Source: an uncultured Acidimicrobiaceae bacterium
GTDB lineage: Bacteria > Actinomycetota > Acidimicrobiia > Acidimicrobiales > RAAP-2
DNA length: 12,515 nt
Assembly (NCBI GenBank): GCA_937894805.1
Contig: CALAYR010000048.1
Location: forward strand, 1 to 12,515
Direction of reading: 5' to 3'
Below the pieces are notes generated by a model that ran no database searches, was not told the origin of the DNA, and saw only the letters and a program-made list of their open reading frames with translations. The position numbers were made by a program, and so were the translations under genes. Of the stretch, positions 6,114 to 11,906 are shown piece after piece. The first letter of the stretch is position 1. Each line of letters opens with the position of its first letter.

Positions 6114-6635
6114 ATGATTGTCTATACCGTGCCGCCCTGTGAGACGCCGTGGCTGCTCTATCGGGGCTACGAGGGACAAGCACTGGCTGAGATGGAACTG
6201 CTGTGGACTGATCCTGACGCGCCAATCTTTAATCCCGACGTTGCCGTTTTTCTCGAAGATTTCCTCTATCGCAATTTCCAAACGGTTTTGGATTCAGATT
6301 GGAACTACGAGATTGAAGATTGGTGGGCCTACGCCACCGAAGTCATTCCTGAGCATCCCGAGGCGCAAGTTGCTCGCCGTTACGTCTATCGAAGCGTGGC
6401 CGAGCTGCCAACTGATGTCACTACGGCATACCTCGTCGATCGCTGTATTGGCAGCAACGTGATTGCCGTTATTCGAAAGGCAACTGTCCTGCCTAACGGC
6501 CAAGATGTCGTTATCGACATGATGCTGTCGGAAGGAAATGGACATCGGGCGGGATCATGGCGACCACTGCGTTCGGAGAGGCTTGAAAAAGCCCGTATCG
6601 CTTACGGGGAACAGATGAGAGAGATGGATTCTTGA
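6114..6635 (+). CDS. Unrecognised acidic, aromatic-rich protein
   Basis: I do not recognise this 173-residue protein. It starts MIVYTVPPCETPWLLYRGYEG, written here only as its first block of hydrophobic and aromatic residues, and is rich in Trp, Tyr, Asp and Glu, for example in NYEIEDWWAYATEV (about residues 61-74). There is no signal peptide, membrane segment, Cys pair or nucleotide motif. The segment DRCIGSNVIAVIRKATV followed by VVIDMMLSEG looks like paired beta strands; the C-terminus is helical and basic then acidic. The frame stays open upstream into the carbonic anhydrase gene, but that part is antisense to sense only in another frame and is spurious. Starts at GTG 6099, TTG 6111 and ATG 6114 are possible; none has a good Shine-Dalgarno, and I take the ATG. 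It ends 23 bases before the monooxygenase. Confidence 0.65.
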   Translation: MIVYTVPPCETPWLLYRGYEGQALAEMELLWTDPDAPIFNPDVAVFLEDFLYRNFQTVLDSDWNYEIEDWWAYATEVIPEHPEAQVARRYVYRSVAELPTDVTTAYLVDRCIGSNVIAVIRKATVLPNGQDVVIDMMLSEGNGHRAGSWRPLRSERLEKARIAYGEQMREMDS

Positions 6636-6646
6636 TCAGAACTTCG

Positions 6647-6658
6647 TAGAATCAATCC
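6647..6658 (+). promoter_or_regulatory. Leaderless-type promoter (TAGAAT-N6-ATG) of the monooxygenase
   Basis: TAGAAT (6647-6652) is followed by exactly six bases (CAATCC) and the ATG at 6659. No Shine-Dalgarno is present. The gene is therefore probably transcribed separately from the preceding one, despite the 23-base gap. Confidence 0.62.
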
Positions 6659-8113
6659 ATGACCCAAACCCCCGAATATGTCGACGTCCTAGTAGTTGGA
6701 GCAGGACTCTCGGGAGTCGGCGCGGCCTGTCACCTGCAAAAAGAAGCCCCGAAGCTGACGTTTGCCATCGTTGAAGCGCGGGCCGTCAGCGGTGGCACGT
6801 GGGACCTCTTTCGCTACCCGAACGTTCGAAGCGACTCGGACATGTACACCCTCGGGTACGAGTTCGAGCCCTGGCTCGACAAGAAGTCGATTGCCGATGG
6901 CGACTCTATCCTTCGCTACATTCGCGAAACGGCCACCAAGTACGGGGTCGAAGAGAAGATTCAGTACAGCACCAAAGTGACCTCGGCGAGTTGGCACTCG
7001 GGCGAAGCGAAGTGGACAGTCGGACTCGTAGATAGTGAGACGGGAGCAGAGCGCACCATCAAGTGCAACTTCCTCTGGGGTAACACGGGCTACTACCGCT
7101 ACGACGAAGGGTTCCGCCCCCACTTTGAAAACGAAGAGTCCTTCGCGGGTCAAATCGTGCACCCCCAGTTCTGGCCCGAGGACCTGGCGATCGAAGGCAA
7201 GCGCGTCGTCGTTATTGGTAGTGGAGCGACCGCGATGACGCTGGTGCCGGCCTTGGCCCAGACGGCCGAGCACGTGACAATGCTGCAGCGCTCACCAACG
7301 TATGTGGCGGCACGGCCGGACGTTGACGCTCTCGCTAACTTCCTTCAGTCCAAGTTGCCGGCCAAGATGGCTTTCCGTCTCATTCGTTGGAAGAACGTGG
7401 CCCTCAGCACGCTGGCCTTCCAGCTCAGCCGACGCCGTCCCGAGGTCATCAAGAAGGCTTTACGCCAAGGGGCTATCGAGGCGTTGCCCGAAGGCTTCGA
7501 TGTCGACACACACTTTTCGCCCGCGTACAACCCGTGGGACCAACGACTCTGCCTCGTGCCCAATGGAGATCTCTTCGCCGCTATCAGTGCCGGAACAGTG
7601 GATGTAGTGACCGAACACATCGAGCGCTTCACGTCCAACGGGATTGTGCTGAAGTCGGGTGTCGAGCTTCCGGCCGACATCATCGTGACGGCCACCGGCC
7701 TTTCGGTCCAGATGCTCGGCGGGATGACTCTGGATCTCGACGGCATTCCGCTCGATATTTCCTCAACCGTGGCCTACAAGGGCATCATGCTGACGGGCGT
7801 GCCCAACTTGGCTATGACCTTCGGCTACACCAACGCCTCGTGGACACTCAAGGCCGACCTCACGGCCCGCTACATCTGCCGTTTGCTCAACGAGATGAAG
7901 CGGCAAAAGAAGCAGACCTGCACGCCGGAGTTTCCAAGCAGTGGTACCTCTGACGTTCCCTACATCGAACTGGCCTCGGGCTATATCGCGCGTGCCGCCA
8001 ACCAGTTGCCGAAGCAGGGCACGAAGATGCCGTGGCGTCTCTACCAGAACTACTTCTTAGATACCGCACTCTTCCGCCTGCGTCGAGTCAACGACCACAT
8101 GAAGTTCTCCTAG
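6659..8113 (+). CDS. Flavin-containing Baeyer-Villiger-type monooxygenase (EthA-like)
   Basis: The 484-residue protein is a class B flavoprotein monooxygenase that uses FAD and NADPH to insert oxygen, typically converting ketones to esters or lactones. It shows the FAD dinucleotide fold VVGAGLSGVG (residues 12-21), GGTWDLFRYPNVRSDSDMYT split around residues 45-64, the Baeyer-Villiger fingerprint F-x-G-x3-H-x3-W-P as FAGQIVHPQFWP (162-173), the NADPH fold VIGSGATAMT (185-194) and the late ATG motif IIVTATGL. Length and the C-terminal half resemble EthA of Mycobacterium (about 489 residues). Substrate is unknown; no ester hydrolase is co-transcribed, although the dienelactone-type hydrolase lies 4 kb away. 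The ATG is fixed by the leaderless promoter. Its stop overlaps that of the convergent PLP enzyme by four bases (CTAG). Confidence 0.93.
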   Translation: MTQTPEYVDVLVVGAGLSGVGAACHLQKEAPKLTFAIVEARAVSGGTWDLFRYPNVRSDSDMYTLGYEFEPWLDKKSIADGDSILRYIRETATKYGVEEKIQYSTKVTSASWHSGEAKWTVGLVDSETGAERTIKCNFLWGNTGYYRYDEGFRPHFENEESFAGQIVHPQFWPEDLAIEGKRVVVIGSGATAMTLVPALAQTAEHVTMLQRSPTYVAARPDVDALANFLQSKLPAKMAFRLIRWKNVALSTLAFQLSRRRPEVIKKALRQGAIEALPEGFDVDTHFSPAYNPWDQRLCLVPNGDLFAAISAGTVDVVTEHIERFTSNGIVLKSGVELPADIIVTATGLSVQMLGGMTLDLDGIPLDISSTVAYKGIMLTGVPNLAMTFGYTNASWTLKADLTARYICRLLNEMKRQKKQTCTPEFPSSGTSDVPYIELASGYIARAANQLPKQGTKMPWRLYQNYFLDTALFRLRRVNDHMKFS

Positions 8114-9333
8114 GAGTACCGGACCTCATCCGAGGTGCTGGCCTGGTGGTTGGCGACGGCTCCGCGAATGTCGGCAATGAGCTCATCAATCAGTGGGGCG
8201 TGTACCGGCGAGAGCATCAGGTGCAGACCCTTCGGGTCGGAGTTGCGATTCACGTGCCAACCGCGCGCCTCTAAGGCGTCACCGACTCCAAAGAGATCCA
8301 GTGTTGAGCTCGACAGGGCGAGCAGCGGTCCGATTGGTTCGCCAACGACGTCAATCCCGTCGATGGCATCAAGGGCGCTACGAAGGCGGTTGGTGGCATC
8401 TACCAAGGTGGCGGTGATTTCGGTGAAGCCGTCAACACCGAGATACTTCATGATGGCCCACGAGGCCACTACCGGAGCCGCGGCGCGAGCCCCGGCGATG
8501 GCCGGGGTGGCGTAGAGGCCAGAGCCCCACTCGGAGTAGAAGTAGGTCTGGAGCCAGGCCCAGTCGTCATCGCGGTGCAAGATGACCGAGGATCCCTTCG
8601 GGGCGAATCCGTACTTGTGAATATCTACGGAGATTTCAGTGACGCCGGGAACGCGAAAGTCCCAGAGGGGAATCTCGATGCCGAGTTTCTCCATGAAGGG
8701 GAGTACGAAGCCGCCAATGCAGGCGTCGACGTGACAGGCAATGCCGTTCTCGGCCGCCAGCGCGGCCAACTCTTCAATGGGGTCCATTGCCCCGTGCGGG
8801 TAGGAGTAGGCGTTGGCCACGATGACGGCCGTATTGGTATTGACTAGTTCGCGGGCGGCGGCCACGTCGGCACGGAAGTTCTCATCCAGAGGAATCTGGA
8901 CCAGCTTCATGCCGAAGTAGTGGCCGGCCTTGGCGTAGGCCGGATGCGCGGACGCGGGGGCCAAGATCTCGGGGGCCGTGATGCCGCGAGCCTGAGCTCG
9001 CGCCCGGTTAACGAGCATCGACATCAAAATCGACTCCGTGCCTCCAGAAGTCACCGAGCCGGCGTGGCGCTCGGTGGGCGTGCGGTGGAGGAGATCGGCT
9101 GTCATCTGAATGACTTCGCGCTCGATGGCGTTGAGTTCGGGAAACCGTAACGGGTTGAGAGCGTTGTGGAAGAGGAAGGACTCGTAGACCTCACGGATGA
9201 GCTCTTCGACGTCTTCACGCCCCGAGGGGTAGACCAGTCCAAAGAGGCGACCGGCGTGGATGTCGGGATCGAGGGAACGACGACGCTCGAGTTCGGAGAG
9301 GACTGCTTCGCGGCTGACGGGTGCTTGGTTCAC
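8110..9333 (-). CDS. PLP-dependent lyase/decarboxylase, sphingosine-1-phosphate lyase-like
   Basis: The 407-residue protein is a fold-type I, group II decarboxylase-family PLP enzyme. Signatures are SVTSGGTESILMS (residues 93-105, phosphate and cofactor contacts), HVDACIGGFVLPF (201-213, with Asp203 against the pyridine nitrogen) and SVDIHKYGFAPKGSS (235-249), where Lys240 should form the Schiff base. The HKYG.APKG form is typical of sphingosine-1-phosphate lyases rather than glutamate decarboxylases. Unlike the eukaryotic enzyme there is no N-terminal membrane anchor, as in several bacterial homologues. Bacterial sphingolipids are rare in actinomycetes, so the substrate may be another amino alcohol phosphate or an amino acid. 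Translation starts at GTG, supported by TAGAGT six bases upstream. Its tail (residues about 395-407) is variable. Confidence 0.87.
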   Translation of the reverse strand: MNQAPVSREAVLSELERRRSLDPDIHAGRLFGLVYPSGREDVEELIREVYESFLFHNALNPLRFPELNAIEREVIQMTADLLHRTPTERHAGSVTSGGTESILMSMLVNRARAQARGITAPEILAPASAHPAYAKAGHYFGMKLVQIPLDENFRADVAAARELVNTNTAVIVANAYSYPHGAMDPIEELAALAAENGIACHVDACIGGFVLPFMEKLGIEIPLWDFRVPGVTEISVDIHKYGFAPKGSSVILHRDDDWAWLQTYFYSEWGSGLYATPAIAGARAAAPVVASWAIMKYLGVDGFTEITATLVDATNRLRSALDAIDGIDVVGEPIGPLLALSSSTLDLFGVGDALEARGWHVNRNSDPKGLHLMLSPVHAPLIDELIADIRGAVANHQASTSDEVRYS

Positions 9334-9345
9334 AGTGCCACTCTA
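9334..9345 (-). promoter_or_regulatory. Leaderless-type promoter (TAGAGT-N6-GTG) of the PLP enzyme
   Basis: On the minus strand TAGAGT (9340-9345) is followed by exactly six bases (GGCACT) and the GTG at 9333. No Shine-Dalgarno precedes the start. An AAAACA 18 bases further upstream matches only three bases of a -35 box. Confidence 0.6.
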
Positions 9346-9386
9346 CGAAACAGCCCCGGAAAATGTTTTGCAATTGATGTTGCCGT

Positions 9387-9415
9387 CACTTTTCCGTAAC
9401 GCACTGGAAATAGTG
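9387..9415. repeat. Imperfect inverted repeat upstream of the PLP enzyme
   Basis: CACTTTTCC (9387-9395) can pair with GGAAATAGTG (9406-9415), giving nine pairs with one bulged T around a ten-base loop. It lies about 55-80 bases upstream of the PLP-enzyme start. No U tract follows on either strand, so an operator or leader structure is as likely as a terminator. Confidence 0.3.
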
Positions 9416-9433
9416 AGGGTCTTAACTGGATGT

Positions 9434-9586
9434 ATGAAGGTACTCGAACTAGATACGTCCCGTGCTCCTCATTACATCACCAAGGTGAAGGAGCACACCG
9501 TTGAACCCGACGCGGGCTACTGCCTCGTATGTCGTCGCGGTATTCAGCGCTCTGGCCTTATCGAGTGGTTGCACCTGGCGGGTTAG
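9434..9586 (+). CDS. Doubtful 50-residue ORF with CxxC
   Basis: An ATG at 9434 opens a 50-codon frame beginning MKVLELDTSRAPHYI and containing YCLVCRRG, a CxxC pair, near residues 29-36. Third-position base use is moderately GC-rich, compatible with but not proof of coding. No good Shine-Dalgarno or leaderless -10 element precedes it; the nearby TTAACT lacks the required second-position A. I recognise no family, and it overlaps the alternative TTG-initiated ExoD frame in another phase. It is recorded only because the interval is otherwise empty. Confidence 0.18.
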   Translation: MKVLELDTSRAPHYITKVKEHTVEPDAGYCLVCRRGIQRSGLIEWLHLAG

Positions 9587-9659
9587 TACCCCTCTGATTC
9601 TCAACCAAGCCCAGGCGATGACCCATCGCCGCTTGGTCGTCTGTGCTCCGAAACACTTG

Positions 9660-9671
9660 TATTGTCACCAT
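9660..9671 (+). promoter_or_regulatory. Leaderless-type promoter (TATTGT-N6-GTG) of the ExoD-like gene
   Basis: TATTGT (9660-9665) is followed by exactly six bases (CACCAT) and the GTG at 9672, which is in frame with the ExoD-like protein. This arrangement is used to choose the start, giving a 207-residue product of normal family size. Confidence 0.5.
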
Positions 9672-10295
9672 GTGGTCCAGTCCGAAGACAACGCAGCTCC
9701 CCAGCCATTCTCACGTGAGTTAGGCGACTGGCTTGACTCAAACGAGCCCAAGACGTTAGGCGGCCTCAGTACGGTCTTCGGTGAGCGAGCCTTCGCAGTG
9801 GCCGTGCTGTTACTTATGTTCCCTGCCGCGATTCCGCTACCGACCGGTGGTGTGACCCACGTTCTCGAAGTAATCGCCATCATCGTGGCGGCCGAAATGG
9901 TGATTGGCCTCACCACCATCTGGCTCCCAGCTCGGTGGCGCCACCTGGAACTCAGTGGATCGCTCACGGGCAAAGCCCTTCCCTTCGTGGTCCGACGAGT
10001 GGCCTGGGCCGAGCGCTACTCGAAGCCCCGGGGATTAATCCTTCTGCGTCAACGGTGGTTCAATCGAATTCTCGGTGCTGGCCTGATCGGCCTAGCCGTG
10101 GGCGCTCTGTTGGCGCCGCCATTCTCCGGTCTCGACACCCTGCCGGCACTCGGAGCGCTCGGCATCACGCTCGGCATCATCCTCGGCGACCTGCTGGTGG
10201 TGGGACTAGGCGCACTCTTTGGTGCGTCGGGAATCGTGATCACCGCGTTGCTGGGAGCAGCGGTGATCGACTTCTTCAGATCCATCTTCAACTGA
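9672..10295 (+). CDS. ExoD-like exopolysaccharide synthesis membrane protein
   Basis: The 207-residue product fits the ExoD family: a hydrophilic N-terminus (SRELGDWLDSN), then hydrophobic stretches near residues 38-58, 62-84, 134-152 and 156-200, with the family-type turn FPAAIPLPTGG at 50-60 and a glycine-rich C-terminal hairpin (LGITLGIILGDLLVV). ExoD was named for a rhizobial exopolysaccharide and alkaline-tolerance phenotype; the biochemical role is unknown. It is an inner-membrane protein. The reading frame continues upstream to TTG 9501 (with AAGGAG) and contains ATG 9618. The leaderless signal and normal family length favour GTG 9672, but an extended form is not excluded. No polysaccharide genes are adjacent. 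Confidence 0.8.
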   Translation: MVQSEDNAAPQPFSRELGDWLDSNEPKTLGGLSTVFGERAFAVAVLLLMFPAAIPLPTGGVTHVLEVIAIIVAAEMVIGLTTIWLPARWRHLELSGSLTGKALPFVVRRVAWAERYSKPRGLILLRQRWFNRILGAGLIGLAVGALLAPPFSGLDTLPALGALGITLGIILGDLLVVGLGALFGASGIVITALLGAAVIDFFRSIFN

Positions 10296-10460
10296 CCCAG
10301 GACCGCCCGTAGGTGGGCACGATCGGTGTCGATATTAAGAAGCCCCAGTAGGCGAAATCATCGCTGGTAGCGACCACGTGCCAAATGCGAATACTGCGCT
10401 TAGTCGACTCGGCTGCCCACACCTTTCAAAGTAGGGACCGTGTGATGCGCAACAAACCTT

Positions 10461-10809
10461 TGGTGGAGGTGGCGGGAATCGAACCCGCGTCCGTCGGCTT
10501 CTCCATGAACATTCTCCGAGCGCAGCCAACGGGAAGTTTTCGAGAATTGACCTGTCGCTGGCGCCTGATCGATTCCTTAGTTCACTGAAATTTCCCACTC
10601 ACAAGGTGAACACTCATGAGTGGTAAGTCCTACTTAATGATGTTCTGGTCTAATCCGTAGGACTGGGACTAGGAGAACATCGCTGCACTAGGCAGCGAGC
10701 GCAAGCTGAGGCTTAGCGTTTATTTATGTTTCCGACTCTTTAACGTGGATTCGGAGACCACGGCTCGCTTCTTTCACTTCAACGACCAACGTCGAAACCA
10801 ATCACCCCC
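10461..10809 (-). ncRNA. ssrA: Transfer-messenger RNA (tmRNA)
   Basis: The 349-base RNA rescues ribosomes stalled on broken mRNAs. Its 5' end GGGGGTG (10803-10809) pairs with CACCTCC near the 3' end, which finishes in A-CCA (10461-10464). The T arm is perfect: GCGGG (10484-10488 on this strand) with CCCGC (10472-10476) around TTCGATT. The conserved 5' block GATTGGTTTCGACG follows the acceptor stem. The internal reading frame encodes the tag AKPQLALAA, ending in the LAA degron read by ClpXP. CCA is gene-encoded. It lies downstream of smpB on the same strand, the partner protein it needs. A single-piece, not circularly permuted, tmRNA. Pseudoknots were not drawn in detail. Confidence 0.97.
10688..10717 (-). 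other. tmRNA tag-peptide reading frame (AKPQLALAA, TAG stop)
   Basis: The resume codon is taken as GCT at 10715-10717, preceded by TAAAC, which aligns with the E. coli TAGTC before its GCA. Nine codons follow to a TAG, giving AKPQLALAA. The terminal ALAA is typical. The charged alanine from tmRNA itself precedes these residues. Nine encoded residues is short compared with ten in E. coli and longer tags in many actinomycetes. Confidence 0.85.
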
Positions 10810-10847
10810 ATGTACGGTCACGATGACCGGAACATCAGCGTACCGGC

Positions 10848-10853
10848 ATTATG
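10848..10853 (-). promoter_or_regulatory. Candidate ssrA promoter -10 element CATAAT
   Basis: CATAAT on the minus strand lies between smpB and ssrA, about 38 bases before the mature tmRNA 5' end. A precursor starting near 10840 would be trimmed by RNase P, the usual route for tmRNA. No convincing -35 box is seen, and co-transcription with smpB is also possible. Confidence 0.35.
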
Positions 10854-10872
10854 CGACGGGTGGTTAGGCGGC

Positions 10873-11391
10873 CTAGCCGTACTTCTCGACGTTGCGCCGG
10901 ACGCGAGCCATTTCCCGCTCCGCATCCTTCTTGGCCAGCTCCTGGCGACGGTCGTGAGACTTGCGACCACGAGCTAAGCCAATTTCGATCTTGGCCCGGC
11001 CGTCCTTGAAGTACATCTTGAGGGGAACGATGGTGAGGGGCTGCTGCGTGGTCTGTTCCTTGAGCTCGTCAATCTCCCAGCGGTGAACCAGGAGCTTGCG
11101 TCGGCGATCAGGGTCGTGGGAGCCAAAGCCCACCGCAAAGACCCATGGTGGGATATGGGTGCCAAAAAGCCAGAGCTCGCCGTCTTCCACGCGGGCGTAG
11201 CCGTCACCGATCTGGGCCCGACCCTCACGAAGGCTCTTTACTTCACTGCCTGACAGGACCATGCCGCACTCGAAGGTGTCGACAATTTCGTAGTCGTGCC
11301 GCGCACGGCGATTGGTGGCTACGACGCGATCGCCCTGGTTGTCGGCCTTAGCCGCAGCGCGTCGCTCCTGCATTCTTTTCGCACGGGCCAC
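10873..11391 (-). CDS. smpB: SsrA-binding protein SmpB
   Basis: The 172-residue protein binds the tRNA-like part of tmRNA and delivers it to stalled ribosomes. The core matches the family: NRRARHDYEIVDTFECGMVL followed by SGSEVKSLREGRAQI (about residues 27-62), a beta-barrel, LTIVPLKMYFKDGRAKIEI (119-137) and the basic C-terminal tail GLARGRKSHDRRQELAKKDAER that enters the decoding centre. It carries an additional basic, alanine-rich N-terminus of about 25 residues; ATG 11373 could be an internal alternative start. GTG 11391 is preferred because TACCAT stands exactly six bases upstream. ssrA follows 63 bases downstream on the same strand. Confidence 0.97.
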   Translation of the reverse strand: MARAKRMQERRAAAKADNQGDRVVATNRRARHDYEIVDTFECGMVLSGSEVKSLREGRAQIGDGYARVEDGELWLFGTHIPPWVFAVGFGSHDPDRRRKLLVHRWEIDELKEQTTQQPLTIVPLKMYFKDGRAKIEIGLARGRKSHDRRQELAKKDAEREMARVRRNVEKYG

Positions 11392-11447
11392 CCCAGCATG
11401 GTACAGACGAGTCGGGAAATTGGGCGAAGGCTCGGTAGGGTGGAGGC
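11392..11447. promoter_or_regulatory. Divergent leaderless-type promoters of smpB and the JAMM gene
   Basis: The minus strand has TACCAT (11398-11403), six bases (GCTGGG) and GTG 11391. The plus strand has TAGGGT (11436-11441), six bases (GGAGGC) and GTG 11448. The 56-bp spacer thus carries two face-away promoters with no predicted untranslated leader. The GGAGG before 11448 lies only one base from the start, too close to act as a normal Shine-Dalgarno. Confidence 0.62.
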
Positions 11448-11846
11448 GTGCTGACCCTCACTTCCGAACAACACGACGCCATAGTGGCGCACTGCATTCG
11501 CAATCTGCCGAATGAGGGTTGCGGACTGCTGGTCGGCAGCGACGACGGCGTAATCAGCCAAGTCGTACCAAGTGCGAACGTGGCCGATTCGGCCCGCATC
11601 TACGAAATCGAACCAAAGGTACTGTTGCGAACCTTTCGGGCCGCTGACGACAGTGGGGAAGTGGTGGCCGGTTGTTTTCACTCCCACACGCACAGTGACG
11701 CCTACCCGAGCCCGACCGATATCACTCAAGCTCCTGATCCAGCGTGGCACTACGTCTTGGTTTCACTGCGCGTAACCCCACCGGTCTTGCGGAGTTATCG
11801 CATTGTGGATGGCGAAGTCACTGAAGAATCCGTAACAATCCACTGA
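11448..11846 (+). CDS. JAMM/MPN-family (M67) zinc metallopeptidase
   Basis: The 132-residue protein is a stand-alone JAMM domain. Glu23 in NEGCGLLVG and the motif HSHTHSDAYPSPTD give the full H-x-H-x10-D zinc site (His78, His80, Asp91) with Ser88. Eukaryotic relatives remove ubiquitin; the actinobacterial relative Mec (Rv1334) cleaves cysteine from the sulfur carrier CysO during cysteine synthesis. Neither a CysO-like ubiquitin-fold protein nor CysM is visible here, so Mec-type activity is a family-based guess. The GTG start is fixed by the leaderless promoter. Divergent from smpB; 60 bases before the DoxX-family gene. Confidence 0.92.
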   Translation: MLTLTSEQHDAIVAHCIRNLPNEGCGLLVGSDDGVISQVVPSANVADSARIYEIEPKVLLRTFRAADDSGEVVAGCFHSHTHSDAYPSPTDITQAPDPAWHYVLVSLRVTPPVLRSYRIVDGEVTEESVTIH

Positions 11847-11864
11847 TTTCGCACGCCGCGTTCC

Positions 11865-11870
11865 TAAAGT
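11865..11870 (+). promoter_or_regulatory. Candidate -10 element TAAAGT of the DoxX-family gene
   Basis: TAAAGT fits TANNNT and is 36 bases before the ATG at 11907, predicting a start near 11877 and a leader of about 30 bases. No clear -35 box is present. Confidence 0.4.
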
Positions 11871-11877
11871 CTGCGTA

Positions 11878-11889
11878 GACAACGTTGTC
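11878..11889. repeat. 12-bp perfect palindrome GACAACGTTGTC, candidate operator
   Basis: GACAACGTTGTC is self-complementary over 12 bases and sits just after the predicted transcription start of the DoxX-family gene. That position suits a repressor site; as RNA it has no loop and would be a poor hairpin. The regulator is unknown. Confidence 0.4.
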
Positions 11890-11906
11890 GAGAGATTGGA
11901 ATCACC

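Larger units (their letters stand above)
9346..9659. other. Longest protein-poor interval; hairpin and weak small ORF
   Basis: Between the divergent PLP enzyme and ExoD-like genes there are about 340 bases without a firm gene. It holds an imperfect inverted repeat at 9387-9415, a weak 50-codon ORF at 9434-9586 and an AAGGAG (9488-9493) seven bases before a TTG at 9501. That TTG would open an N-terminally extended ExoD frame whose first part resembles a lipoprotein signal (ALALSSGC). I favour a downstream start for ExoD and cannot assign a role to the rest. Confidence 0.4.

Noticed and set aside
6689..7273. Minus-strand open frame of 194 codons within the monooxygenase
   Set aside because: It is antisense to the FAD- and NADPH-binding domains and lacks any motif or start signal.
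10302..10318. Possible terminator hairpin GCCC-N6-GGGC after the ExoD-like gene
   Set aside because: Only four strong pairs and no U tract follow, so it is too weak to call.
10361..10373. Hairpin TCGCT-GGT-AGCGA downstream of ssrA
   Set aside because: The stem is only five pairs with a weak T-containing tail about 90 bases after the tmRNA end; not convincing as the ssrA terminator.
10461..10500. Apparent tRNA 3' end (T arm plus CCA)
   Set aside because: The matching acceptor strand lies about 340 bases away and the interval carries a tag reading frame ending ALAA, so this is tmRNA.
10335..10598. Open frames on both strands over 10335-10598
   Set aside because: They overlap the tRNA-like 3' part of tmRNA and have no coding support.
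10861..10877. Near-perfect palindrome GGTTAGGC-G-GCCTAGCC at the end of smpB
   Set aside because: With a one-base centre it cannot form a normal RNA hairpin, and half of it is the smpB stop region; probably chance.
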